Below, piece by piece: positions 16,927 to 24,687 of a stretch of 64,000 nucleotides of DNA. The notes under the pieces were generated by a model, which saw only the letters and a program-made list of their open reading frames with translations, had not been told where the DNA came from and searched no databases. The number at the start of each line of letters is the position of its first letter. Positions within the stretch are counted from its first letter, which is position 1. Both the position numbers and the translations under genes were made by a program. The stretch is from contig NC_012522.1 of the NCBI RefSeq assembly GCF_000010805.1, positions 7,068,001-7,132,000 on the forward strand. Direction: 5' to 3'. The stretch comes from Rhodococcus opacus B4 (GTDB lineage: Bacteria > Actinomycetota > Actinomycetes > Mycobacteriales > Mycobacteriaceae).

Positions 16927-18153
16927 ATGAACATTCGCGCAGCCGGGCTGCCCGCCGGGCGCAGCCCGCGGCTCCCTTCGGAAATCTGGGTGCTGGTCTC
17001 GGCCAGCTTCGTCATCGCACTCGGATTCGGGATCGTCGCACCCGCCCTCCCACAGTTCGCCCGCAGCTTCGACGTGAGCGTGACCGCGGCCACCGTCGTG
17101 ATCTCGTCGTTCGCGTTCATGCGCCTGATCTTCGCCCCGGTCAGCGGCCGGCTCGTGCAGAAGCTGGGGGAGCGGCCCGTCTACATCACCGGGCTCCTGA
17201 TCGTCGCGGCCTCGACCGCCGCCTGCGCGGTCGCGGGGGACTACTGGCAGTTGCTCGTCTTCCGTGCACTCGGCGGCATCGGCTCGACGATGTTCACAGT
17301 GTCGGCGATGGGCCTGGTGATCCGCATCGCACCGGTGGACAGTCGCGGCCGCGTGTCCGGGCTCTACGCGACCAGCTTCCTGATGGGATCGATCTCCGGA
17401 CCCCTCGTCGGCGGGTTGCTCGTCGGATTCGGGCTCCGGGTTCCGTTCGTCATCTACGCGATCGCCCTCGTCGTCGCGGCCGCCGTCGTGTTCGTGAGCC
17501 TGCGGGGTTCGCACCTGACAGCTCCCGACGCCACCGCCGCCGGTGCCACCATGACGCTGCGGGACGCACTGGGGGAGCCCGTCTACCGGGCCGCGCTCGG
17601 CTCCAACTTCGCGTTCGGCGGTGTGATCTTCGGCGTGCGGGTGGCGATGGTGCCGCTGTTCGTCGTCGAGGCGCTGCACCGTGACGCCGCACTCGCCGGT
17701 ATCGCCCTCACCGTGTTCGCCGTCGGGAATGCGCTCGTCCTCATCGTGTCCGGGCGGCTGTCGGACGTGTACGGCCGGAAGCTGTTCGTCCTGCTCGGAC
17801 TGCTGGTGTGCGGCGCCAGCACCGTCGGGATGGGACTCAGCGAGAACCTGCTGGTGTTCCTGGTGCTGTCCGGCATCGCGGGCATCGGTTCCGGAGTGAT
17901 GAGCCCCGCGCAGCAGGCCGCCGTCGCCGACGTCGTGGGCGCGAAGTCCCGCGGCGGCCCCGTGCTGGCCGCGTTCCAGATGGTCGCGGACGTCGGCGGG
18001 GTCCTCGGCCCGGTCGGCGCGGGCCTGCTCGCCCAGCACCTGTCGTACGCGGTCGCATTCGGGGTCACCGGCGGGGTCATGCTCCTCGCCGCGGTCGGCT
18101 GGCTCCTGGTCCCGAACAAGCCGGCGCCCAAGGTGTCGGTCGAGGCGGTCTGA
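16927..18153 (+). CDS. MFS transporter
   Basis: A 408-residue major facilitator with 12 hydrophobic segments. The loop 2-3 motif reads GRLVQKLGERPVYITG, and the symmetrical loop 8-9 motif in the second half reads GRLSDVYGRKLFVLLG. The N-terminal half contains GFGIVAPALPQF in TM1, typical of drug-efflux (DHA1-like) members, so export of a small hydrophobic compound is the best guess. ATG 16927 is chosen over an in-frame GTG-type start 42 bp upstream because that region forms the hairpin at 16880-16913. The substrate is unknown; no regulator gene is adjacent. Confidence 0.88.
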   Translation: MNIRAAGLPAGRSPRLPSEIWVLVSASFVIALGFGIVAPALPQFARSFDVSVTAATVVISSFAFMRLIFAPVSGRLVQKLGERPVYITGLLIVAASTAACAVAGDYWQLLVFRALGGIGSTMFTVSAMGLVIRIAPVDSRGRVSGLYATSFLMGSISGPLVGGLLVGFGLRVPFVIYAIALVVAAAVVFVSLRGSHLTAPDATAAGATMTLRDALGEPVYRAALGSNFAFGGVIFGVRVAMVPLFVVEALHRDAALAGIALTVFAVGNALVLIVSGRLSDVYGRKLFVLLGLLVCGASTVGMGLSENLLVFLVLSGIAGIGSGVMSPAQQAAVADVVGAKSRGGPVLAAFQMVADVGGVLGPVGAGLLAQHLSYAVAFGVTGGVMLLAAVGWLLVPNKPAPKVSVEAV

Positions 18154-18179
18154 CCGGCGTCTTCGGTACCCTCGTCCGG

Positions 18180-18668
18180 GTGTGGATCAAGGTCGTCTCC
18201 CTGCTCGCCCGGCTGTCACTCGCCGCCGTCTGGCTGGTCTCCGGCGCACTGAAAGTCGCCGACCCCGCCCAGACGATCATCGCGGTCCGTGCGTACCAGC
18301 TACTGCCCGAAGACCTCGTCCGGCCGGTTGCGAACACGCTGCCGTTCTTCGAGATCGCGCTCGGTCTGCTCCTGCTGATCGGGCTCGCCGTCCGCGCCAC
18401 GGCCTCGGTGTCCGCCGTGCTTCTGCTCGTCCTCATCGGCGTGATCGTCTCGGTGTGGTCCCGCGGGCTGTCCATCGACTGCGGATGCTTCGGCGGCGGC
18501 GGTGCCGCCGACGTGAACGGCTGGGATTACGCCCGCGAAATCCTCCGGGATGTGGGCTTCCTCGCACTGGCCGTGTGGCTGATCGTGTTCCCGCGTTCCC
18601 CGTTCGCGCTGGGGCTCCGCTCCCGCACCACTTTCTCAGTGACCCCTCAGCAGACGGTGGCAGAGTAA
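18180..18668 (+). CDS. MauE/DoxX-like membrane protein
   Basis: About 162 residues with four predicted TM segments (about 8-25, 55-75, 80-97, 130-147). ALKVADPAQTIIAVRAYQLL near the start and SIDCGCFGGGG around 105 are the marks of the MauE/DoxX-like family; the Cys pair faces the inter-helix region. MauE-type proteins act in thiol-disulfide chemistry outside the cytoplasm. The next gene, 41 bp downstream, is a membrane-anchored DsbA-like thioredoxin, so this protein may be its redox partner (inference). GTG 18180 is used; a longer N-terminus back to the MFS stop is possible. Confidence 0.8.
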   Translation: MWIKVVSLLARLSLAAVWLVSGALKVADPAQTIIAVRAYQLLPEDLVRPVANTLPFFEIALGLLLLIGLAVRATASVSAVLLLVLIGVIVSVWSRGLSIDCGCFGGGGAADVNGWDYAREILRDVGFLALAVWLIVFPRSPFALGLRSRTTFSVTPQQTVAE

Positions 18669-18709
18669 GCATCCGGTAAATCGATCCGACGTCGAAGGAC
18701 TGCATCCAC

Positions 18710-19441
18710 GTGAGCTCGAAGAACAAGTACAACCCGCAGCCGGAATCCAGCCGGTCCACCTACATTCTCGGTGGGCTCGCCGTACTGGTCATCGCCGTAC
18801 TGGTCATCGGCGGTGTGATCTGGCAGAGCAACCGCAGCAAGCCGCGCAACGACGGTTACGGCGGGGTCCAGAACTCCGAGGTCCAGGTGGCGCTGCAGGC
18901 TGACGGTGTCGTGCTCCTCGGCAAGCCGGACGCGGCGACCACGGTCGACCTGTTCGAAGATCCCATGTGCCCGTACTGCGCCGAACTCGAGAACAAGAAC
19001 GGTCAGGAACTCGCGCAATCCATCGACGACGGCAAGGTGGCCGTCCGGTACCACGTCCTGAACTTCCTCGACCGGCTCTCGGCCAGCGGCGACTACTCCA
19101 CCCGCGCTGTCGCTGCGTCCGAGTGCGTCGCCGAAACCGGTGACGCCGTGGCGTATTCGGCATTCCATGCGGCGTTGTTCTCGCCGGCGAACCAGCCGAA
19201 GGAGAACGGCAGCTCCGATCACACCAACGAGGAACTCGCGCAGATCGCCCGCGACGCCGGAGCGTCCGACGCGGCCGCCCAGTGCATCACCACCGGGGCG
19301 AGCGTCGAACAGGCCCGTGCGCACGCCGAGGCGGGCCGTCAGGCCCTCGCCGCGAGCGGTGCCACCGGCACGCCCGCCGTGGTCAAGGACGGCACCGTGA
19401 TCGACGCGCTGTCCAACGAGAACTGGGTGTCGCAGCTGTAG
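18710..19441 (+). CDS. DsbA-like membrane-anchored thioredoxin-fold protein
   Basis: A 243-residue protein. After a short polar N-terminus, one TM helix (about 21-43) anchors the protein; the rest is extracytoplasmic. A DsbA/thioredoxin domain carries the active site CPYC (Cys87, Cys90 in FEDPMCPYCAELE) and the cis-Pro loop TGTPAVV near the C-terminus. An extra Cys pair (SECVAE, AAQCIT) lies in the helical insert. Likely role: oxidising or isomerising disulfides in exported proteins, together with the MauE-like protein just upstream. GTG start; the terminator hairpin at 19453-19500 follows. Confidence 0.9.
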   Translation: MSSKNKYNPQPESSRSTYILGGLAVLVIAVLVIGGVIWQSNRSKPRNDGYGGVQNSEVQVALQADGVVLLGKPDAATTVDLFEDPMCPYCAELENKNGQELAQSIDDGKVAVRYHVLNFLDRLSASGDYSTRAVAASECVAETGDAVAYSAFHAALFSPANQPKENGSSDHTNEELAQIARDAGASDAAAQCITTGASVEQARAHAEAGRQALAASGATGTPAVVKDGTVIDALSNENWVSQL

Positions 19442-19452
19442 GCGGCTCCGCC

Positions 19453-19500
19453 GCCCGTGCGCCTTTTTGGTAGCTGGAACAACCAGAAAGGCGCACGGGC
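19453..19500. terminator. long hairpin after the DsbA-like gene
   Basis: Arms GCCCGTGCGCCTTT (19453-19466) and the complementary 19487-19500, continuing inward with one G-U pair to about 19 bp of stem around a 10-nt loop. The T/A tracts are inside the stem, so on either strand the structure could terminate transcription. It lies 11 bp past the stop codon. Confidence 0.65.
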
Positions 19501-19603
19501 GCGAAGCGCCTCTGACCAGGCGATTTGTTGGCCCGGTCGGCAATGGTGTAACTTTCTTCGAGCACGGAGGAAGTCATTCCGAGTGCGGAGAACAACCGAA
19601 TAC

Positions 19604-19676
19604 GGGGCTATGGCGCAGCTGGTAGCGCACCACACTGGCAGTGTGGGGGTCAGGGGTTCGAGTCCCCTTAGCTCCA
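19604..19676 (+). tRNA. tRNA-Ala (anticodon GGC)
   Basis: A 73-nt cloverleaf. Acceptor GGGGCTA pairs with TAGCTCC; D arm GCGCAGCTGGTAGCGC; anticodon stem CCACA/TGTGG with loop CTGGCAG (anticodon GGC); T arm AGGGGTTCGAGTCCCCT; discriminator A at 19676. CCA is not encoded. It reads GCC/GCU alanine codons. A hairpin terminator follows. No integrase or attachment duplication is seen nearby. Confidence 0.96.
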
Positions 19677-19685
19677 CTTCAGAGG

Positions 19686-19730
19686 GAAGCCTCTCATCCG
19701 CAGACGATGCGGGTGGGAGGCTTTCCTCGT
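19686..19730 (+). terminator. terminator of tRNA-Ala
   Basis: Arms GAAGCCTCTCATCCGCA (19686-19702) and TGCGGGTGGGAGGCTTTC (19708-19725) pair along about 17 bp with two G-U/mismatch positions and a 5-nt loop, followed by TCCTCGTT. It sits ten bases after the tRNA 3' end. Confidence 0.75.
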
Positions 19731-19763
19731 TCATCCCTCTTGTCCCGGTGGGACACTGGCGTC

Positions 19764-19973
19764 ATGACATTCACTGTGACGCATCGCTCATTCGATCAAT
19801 TGGCGGAGTTCGCGGTCACCGACTTCGGTGACGACGACAGCTACAGCATCCACGAGTCCGGGGCGCTCGTCATCGTCCGCGCCGCCCGGGAGCTGATCTA
19901 CGCGCCCGGGAGCTGGTTCCTGGTGGAGCGGGAGGACGGCCAGGAGGACGGTTCGCCCGGCAACTACATGTGA
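19764..19973 (+). CDS. small acidic protein of unknown function (69 aa)
   Basis: An ATG-started reading frame of 69 residues between the tRNA terminator and the Cys-rich small gene. The protein is acidic and soluble, with no TM segment. Alternating hydrophobic stretches (ALVIVRAARELIYAP, SWFLVERED) suggest a small beta-rich fold. The first half contains SFDQLAEFAVTDFGDDDSYS. I do not recognise a family. Codon use, with GC-rich third positions throughout, supports real coding. Function cannot be assigned. Confidence 0.6.
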   Translation: MTFTVTHRSFDQLAEFAVTDFGDDDSYSIHESGALVIVRAARELIYAPGSWFLVEREDGQEDGSPGNYM

Positions 19974-20029
19974 CGGTTCGGCCCGGGTTCGATTCACACA
20001 TACGTTCGACTACCGGGTAGATTCGACGT

Positions 20030-20227
20030 GTGGCTTCCCGAACCGAGACCGCGCCGGGGTGCTGCCCCAACGGGCACCCGCTGGCCGCCAATACGTGCCT
20101 GGTGGGGTGGGAGGTCTGCGGGTGCGCGACGTCGAATAACGGTGGGCACCGCACGCATTTCTGCCGGCGGTGCGGCGCCACGGTCCGGACTCCGCCGTGT
20201 AGCGGCGCTACCGACGATGCCCGGTGA
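20030..20227 (+). CDS. small Cys-rich, probable zinc-ribbon protein (65 aa)
   Basis: A 65-residue protein with nine Cys and three His: CC and PNGH near the N-terminus, C and CGC in the middle, then HFCRRCGATV and a late Cys. The CPNGH...C...FCRRCG pattern resembles a treble-clef or zinc-ribbon knuckle, so metal binding is likely; the partner (nucleic acid or protein) is unknown. GTG start at 20030; TAGATT at 20018-20023 ends 6 nt before it, suggesting a leaderless mRNA. It is convergent with the PAS-domain gene, whose stop is 8 bp away. Confidence 0.65.
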   Translation: MASRTETAPGCCPNGHPLAANTCLVGWEVCGCATSNNGGHRTHFCRRCGATVRTPPCSGATDDAR

Positions 20228-20235
20228 GTGGACGG

Positions 20236-20637
20236 TTACCGGATCGGCTGCCTCGCGGCCGTCGGGTTGCCCCAGATCATGTCGGACTCGTCCTGGAGCA
20301 CGAGGGCGACCAGCCTCTCGGTGCCTGCGGTGAACGTGGACGCCGCGACGAGCACCCAGATCCAGTGGCCCTCCCGGTGTCGGATGCGCAGATGCGCTGT
20401 CGCGCTGGGGCTTTCCTGGCTCAGGACTCGGGCAAGCATGGTGCCCCACAGTGCGGCGTCGTCGGGGTGGAACAGTTGCTCGTGGTCGAGGTTCGCAAAT
20501 TCGTCGGCGCCGTAGCCGATCAGGGCCGCGCAGGCGGGGTTGCTGAACACGACATTGCGTTCGCGGTCGTGAACGCTGATCGCGTGGGGGATGGACTCCA
20601 TCAGCGCAGCGAATCCGTCGCTATCAAGTTGTCTCAA
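20236..20637 (-). CDS. single PAS-domain protein
   Basis: A 133-residue protein made almost entirely of one PAS fold: MESIPHAISVHDRERNVVFS, NPACAALIGYGADEF, FHPDDAALWGTML and HREGHWIWVLVAAS are successive elements of the PAS/PAC sequence. There is no output domain, so it probably senses a ligand or redox state and acts by binding another protein. TTG 20637 is preferred because GAGGGGGAA lies just upstream; an in-frame GTG at 20670 has no such signal. No partner kinase or cyclase gene is next to it. Confidence 0.78.
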   Translation of the reverse strand: MRQLDSDGFAALMESIPHAISVHDRERNVVFSNPACAALIGYGADEFANLDHEQLFHPDDAALWGTMLARVLSQESPSATAHLRIRHREGHWIWVLVAASTFTAGTERLVALVLQDESDMIWGNPTAARQPIR

Positions 20638-20763
20638 GGTTCCCCCTCGTGCTTCAGCAATGGCGCCCACATAGTACGCCGCGCCTCGCGTATTCGTGCG
20701 TGGATTCAGCTAACAAATGGCAACCTCCGCCGCGAACGTGCTCCGCGGAGATAGGGTGACGGG

Positions 20764-21249
20764 ATGCGGTTCGTCACCATCGTCCAGGCCTCCGCGTTCG
20801 TCCCGGTGTGGCTGCGGGTGCTGCTCCTGATGGCCGCGGGAGCGAAAGTGTGGGGCGCCGGCATCTACTCGGGCTGCTATTTCGGCAGCAAGGACGTCAC
20901 GATGGGGCTGGGGACGTTCGTCAATCGCGGCGTCCTGTTCGACGGCACCGCGCCCATCACGCTCGGCAGGCAGGTCGCCGTCGGACACCGCGTCCAGTTC
21001 GTCACGAGCACCCACGAGATCGGTCCGAGTTCCGGCCGGGGTGGGCGAGTCGTCGACCGCCCGATCGTGGTCGGCGACGGGTGCTGGATCGGCGCGGGCG
21101 CGATCATCCTTCCCGGAGTGACGGTGGGGGAAGGGTGCGTCGTGGGGGCCGGCTCCGTGGTCACCCGTGACTGCGAGCCGAACGGCCTCTACGCGGGGGC
21201 GCCCGCGCGCCGGGTCCGCGACCTCGACGCCGTGCCGTCCGTCGGCTGA
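20764..21249 (+). CDS. hexapeptide-repeat acetyltransferase (maltose O-acetyltransferase type)
   Basis: A 161-residue left-handed beta-helix protein. Imperfect hexapeptide turns run from about residue 35 (GIYSGCYFGSKDVTMGLGTFVNRGVLF in turns) to 150. The catalytic His is in FVTSTHEIG, and GDGCWIGAGAIILPGVTVGE with VVGAGSVVTRD is typical of CysE/LacA/NodL enzymes. It would use acetyl-CoA to modify a sugar or antibiotic-like acceptor; the target is unknown. The C-terminal APARRVRDL is the standard end of the family. TAGGGT at 20752-20757 ends 6 nt before the ATG. Confidence 0.85.
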   Translation: MRFVTIVQASAFVPVWLRVLLLMAAGAKVWGAGIYSGCYFGSKDVTMGLGTFVNRGVLFDGTAPITLGRQVAVGHRVQFVTSTHEIGPSSGRGGRVVDRPIVVGDGCWIGAGAIILPGVTVGEGCVVGAGSVVTRDCEPNGLYAGAPARRVRDLDAVPSVG

Positions 21250-21323
21250 GTGCGGACCTGTCGGCGGCCGGGGGCTAAGATGGGCGCCCGGTAGCTCGTC
21301 GAGGTCCCACGGAGGTCGCAGCG

Positions 21324-22361
21324 TTGGCGAAGAAGCGGATTCCCGTCGTCATCGTCGCCGGGTTCCTCGGTTCGGGGAAGACCACCCTGCTCAACCACGT
21401 GCTGCGCAACAACCGCGGCGTCCGGGTCGGCGTCATCGTCAACGACTTCGGCGCCGTGAACATCGATTCGATGATGGTGGCCGGCCAGGTCGATTCCATG
21501 GTGTCGCTGAGCAACGGCTGCATGTGCTGCGCCGTGGACGTCAGCGACATGGACGCAATGCTGGACCGCCTCGCGCATCCCGCGTCGCAGATCGACGTGA
21601 TCATCGTCGAGGCGAGCGGGCTTGCCGAGCCGCGCAACATGATTCGCCTCGTCCTGGGAAGCACCAACCCACACGTGATGTACGGCGGTCTCGTCGTGAT
21701 GGTCGACGGTGAGCAGTTCGAGGACATGTCGGAGCAGCACCCGGACCTCGGCAAGCACGTCAAGCTCGCCGACCTCGTGATCCTGAACAAGACGGACCGC
21801 ATCGACGACGACCGGCGGGCCGCGGTGCAGACAATGGTCCGCGGCTTCAACGACCGCGCGCCCGTCCTGACCACCGCGCACGGCCGGATCGAGCCCACCC
21901 TGCTGTTCGACCGGGAACCCGGGCGCGAACCGGTGGCGGGTGAGCAGCTCACCCTCGACCAGCTCCTGCTGGATCAGCACGACCACTGCGCAGGCCACGA
22001 CCACCTGCATTCGTCCTATGAGGCAGTCGATTTCGCCTCGGACGAGCCGATCGATCCGCGGCGGCTCGTCGAGTTCCTCGAAAAACGGCCGGTCGGGATC
22101 TACCGGATCAAGGGATTCGTGCATTTCGCGGTGCCCGGGCAGTCGCGGAAGTTCGAGGTGCAGACCGTGGGCCCGCACATCAGGTTCACGTCGACGCGCT
22201 GGGAGCAGGGCGAGGAGCGGGCGACCCAGCTGGTGCTCATCGGGGCCGACATCGAGGCCGACACCGTGCGGACCCGGCTCGCGGGCTGTGTCGTGGCGGA
22301 GGGCGAAGATGCGGACCCCGGCGCGATGCTGGGTGTGCACCGCTATACCGTGACCGCGTGA
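21324..22361 (+). CDS. COG0523 (CobW/YeiR-type) metallochaperone GTPase
   Basis: A 345-residue G3E GTPase. Walker A GFLGSGKTTLLNHVL (about 13-27), the metal-binding CxCC motif at Cys66-Met-Cys68-Cys69 in SNGCMCCAV, switch/Walker B VEASGLAEP, and NKTD for guanine recognition. A His-rich linker (DQHDHCAGHDHLHSS) precedes the CobW C-terminal domain. Such GTPases insert Zn, Co or other metals into client proteins. TTG start with GGAGG eight bases upstream. The stop overlaps the start of bluB (GTGA), which argues for a cobalamin-related role, though a zinc role is also common in this family; I see no Zur box. Confidence 0.88.
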   Translation: MAKKRIPVVIVAGFLGSGKTTLLNHVLRNNRGVRVGVIVNDFGAVNIDSMMVAGQVDSMVSLSNGCMCCAVDVSDMDAMLDRLAHPASQIDVIIVEASGLAEPRNMIRLVLGSTNPHVMYGGLVVMVDGEQFEDMSEQHPDLGKHVKLADLVILNKTDRIDDDRRAAVQTMVRGFNDRAPVLTTAHGRIEPTLLFDREPGREPVAGEQLTLDQLLLDQHDHCAGHDHLHSSYEAVDFASDEPIDPRRLVEFLEKRPVGIYRIKGFVHFAVPGQSRKFEVQTVGPHIRFTSTRWEQGEERATQLVLIGADIEADTVRTRLAGCVVAEGEDADPGAMLGVHRYTVTA

Positions 22362-23017
22362 CCGAGTCTGCGTGTAGTTCCGATACGAATCCCGAGCCGG
22401 CGCTGTCGGTGTACGACGCGATCCGCCGCCGCCGCGACGTGCGGGCCGAATTCACCGGGGAGCCGATCGAGGCGGAGGTTCTCGACCGCATCCTGGGCGC
22501 CGCGCACTGCGCGCCCAGCGTGGGCAACACCCAGCCGTGGGATTTCGTCGTCGTACGCGACACCGGGACGCTGAGCTCGTTCGCCGACCACGTGGCGGGC
22601 GCCCGCAGGCGGTTCGCGGACTCGCTGCCCGAAGACCGGAAGAAGACGTTCGATCCCATCAAGATCGAAGGGATCTGCGAGAGCGGCATGGGGGTGGTCG
22701 TGACCTACGACCGCAGTCGCGGCGGCGAACACGTCCTCGGCAGGCACACGATCGACGACACAGGCCTGTTCTCCGCGGTGCTCGCGATCCAGAATCTGTG
22801 GCTTGCCGCGGCCGCCGAGAACGTGGGCGTCGGCTGGGTGTCGTTCTACGACGAGCCCTACCTCACCGAACTGCTGGGAATCCCCGAGCCGGTGCGTCCC
22901 ATCGCGTGGCTGTGCGTGGGCAGGGTTGCCGAGTTCCAGCAGGTGCCGGACCTCGAGCGCTTCGGGTGGCGGGGGCGCCGGCCGTTGGCCGACGCCGTCC
23001 ACCTCGAGAAGTTCTAG
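22358..23017 (+). CDS. bluB: 5,6-dimethylbenzimidazole synthase BluB
   Basis: A 219-residue nitroreductase-fold enzyme that fragments FMNH2 with O2 to make dimethylbenzimidazole, the lower ligand of vitamin B12. Visible: RRRRDVRAEF at the N-terminus, GAAHCAPSVGNTQPWDF for flavin binding, VVVTYDRSRGGEHVLGRHT (BluB-specific), and WLCVGRVAEF with LERFGWR at the end. It is coupled to the COG0523 GTPase by a 4-bp overlap. The convergent helicase gene shares CTAG with its stop. No other cobalamin genes are in the window. Confidence 0.92.
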   Translation: MTESACSSDTNPEPALSVYDAIRRRRDVRAEFTGEPIEAEVLDRILGAAHCAPSVGNTQPWDFVVVRDTGTLSSFADHVAGARRRFADSLPEDRKKTFDPIKIEGICESGMGVVVTYDRSRGGEHVLGRHTIDDTGLFSAVLAIQNLWLAAAAENVGVGWVSFYDEPYLTELLGIPEPVRPIAWLCVGRVAEFQQVPDLERFGWRGRRPLADAVHLEKF

Positions 23018-24435
23018 CCCTGACGGCGGCGTGATCCGCCGGCGGACGCCGTGCGGGTTCCGCCGCCCGTGGAGGAGGTTGCGCGGGGGCGTCCGGCTCC
23101 ACCCGAGCGGGAGCGCCGTGCGCCGCCGCCCTGGCCGTGTGCGCGTCCGCCCTGACCGCCGCGTCCACCCTGGGCGCCGCCCGGCCGCTGGTTGCGTCCG
23201 CCGCCGTTGGTCGCCGGTGCCGCCTTGGGGGCGGGAGCGACGTGCGGTGCGATGTCGCCGACCAGGTCGAGCACGTGTGCGGAGTCCGCGGTGCTGCGGA
23301 CCGGGGTCACCTTGATCGCAGCCTTGCGCATGAGGACGGCGAGGTCCTTGCGCTGCTCGGGCAGCACCACGGTGACGACGTCGCCCGCGCTGCCCGCGCG
23401 TGCGGTGCGACCGGAACGGTGCAGGTAGGCCTTGTGCTCGGCGGGCGGATCGACGTGGACGACCAACTGCACGTCGTCGACGTGCACGCCGCGCGCCGCG
23501 ACGTCGGTGGCCACCAGCACGCGGGCCTCACCGGCCGAGAAGGACGCCAGGTTGCGGTCGCGTGCCGCCTGCGACAGGTTGCCGTGCAGATCGACCGAGG
23601 GGATTCCCGCCTCGGTGAGCTGACGGGCCAGCTTGCGGGCCTGGTGCTTGGTGCGCATGAACAGGATCCGGCGTCCGGTACCCGATGCCAGCCGCTCGAC
23701 CAGCTTGCGCTTGGCCTCGACGCCGTCCACGTCGAACACGTGGTGCGTCATGGCAGCGACGGGCGAGTTCGCCTCGTCGACCGAGTGCAGCACCTCGTTC
23801 TTCAGGAACCGCTTCACGAGCTTGTCGACGCCGTTGTCCAGGGTGGCGGAGAACAGCAGCCGCTGCCCCTGCTGGGGGGTGGCGTTGAGGATGCGGGTGA
23901 CGACGGGCAGGAAGCCGAGGTCGGCCATGTGGTCGGCCTCGTCGAGCACGGTGATCTCGACGGCGTCGAGGCTCACGAACTTCTGCTTCATCAGGTCTTC
24001 GAGCCGTCCGGGGCACGCGACGACGATGTCGACACCGGCCTTGAGTGCGTTGACCTGACGGTTCTGGGAGACACCACCGAAGATCGTGGTGACCCGCAGG
24101 TCGTAGGCGGCGGCGAGGGGCTCGAGGGTCGCGGTGATCTGCGTGGCGAGCTCGCGGGTGGGGGCGAGGATCAGTCCCACCGGTCGGCCCGGGCGGCGCT
24201 TGCCGCCGGACAGTTCACCGGCGAGGCGGGACACCATCGGAATGGAGAAGGCGAGCGTCTTACCGCTGCCCGTCTTGCCGCGACCGAGCACGTCGCGCCC
24301 CGACAGCGTGTCGGGGAGGGTGTCGACCTGGATGGGGAACGGGGAGGTGATGCCCTTGTCGGCGAGCGCTTTCACCAGTGGTTCGCGGACGCCGAGCGCA
24401 GCAAACGTCGTGTCGGGGGTGTGTGTGTCAGACAA
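23014..24435 (-). CDS. DEAD-box RNA helicase with RGG-like C-terminal tail
   Basis: A 473-residue ATP-dependent RNA helicase. In order: Q motif (FPIQ), GRGKTGSGKT (motif I), PTRELA (Ia), LDEADHMADLGF (II), SAT (III), then FMRTKHQARKLA, VATDVAARGVH and HRSGRTARAG (IV-VI). After about residue 405 the tail is a Gly/Arg/Gln-rich disordered segment (GGRGGQGGRAHGQGGG), typical of RNA-annealing tails. TTG 24435 with AAAGG upstream gives the expected N-terminus; a longer reading starting near 24534 lacks homology. A 252-nt gap to the next gene upstream could hold a long 5' leader, common for cold-induced helicases (inference). Confidence 0.93.
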   Translation of the reverse strand: MSDTHTPDTTFAALGVREPLVKALADKGITSPFPIQVDTLPDTLSGRDVLGRGKTGSGKTLAFSIPMVSRLAGELSGGKRRPGRPVGLILAPTRELATQITATLEPLAAAYDLRVTTIFGGVSQNRQVNALKAGVDIVVACPGRLEDLMKQKFVSLDAVEITVLDEADHMADLGFLPVVTRILNATPQQGQRLLFSATLDNGVDKLVKRFLKNEVLHSVDEANSPVAAMTHHVFDVDGVEAKRKLVERLASGTGRRILFMRTKHQARKLARQLTEAGIPSVDLHGNLSQAARDRNLASFSAGEARVLVATDVAARGVHVDDVQLVVHVDPPAEHKAYLHRSGRTARAGSAGDVVTVVLPEQRKDLAVLMRKAAIKVTPVRSTADSAHVLDLVGDIAPHVAPAPKAAPATNGGGRNQRPGGAQGGRGGQGGRAHGQGGGARRSRSGGAGRPRATSSTGGGTRTASAGGSRRRQG

Positions 24436-24687
24436 GTGGTCAGGCCTTTCGGGCACAGGGTCGTGCCCGGAGGGCCGATACGGAAGGTCTCCGTCGGAGC
24501 TCGAGCACAGGTTGGCGGCGTTGCCGGTCGGCAAGCTTCTTCGCCGTAAGAAGAGCGGATGCGGTGGTGCACATCCAACAGGATTCGGGTAACCGAACTG
24601 AATGCGTTCTACGACGCTGGATGACCGTCGTGGTCACCTAGTGATGGCCACTCTACCTGGTGGCAGCCGACCGGTCCGACCGAGGCG

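Noticed and set aside
19604-19763. tRNA-Ala as an integration site for a mobile element
   Set aside because: No integrase gene, no duplicated tRNA 3' end downstream, and neighbouring base composition and codon use look native.
21250-22360. Cobalamin riboswitch or Zur box before the COG0523-bluB pair
   Set aside because: The 74-bp upstream gap is too short for a B12 aptamer and contains no TGAAAATCATTTTCA-like palindrome.
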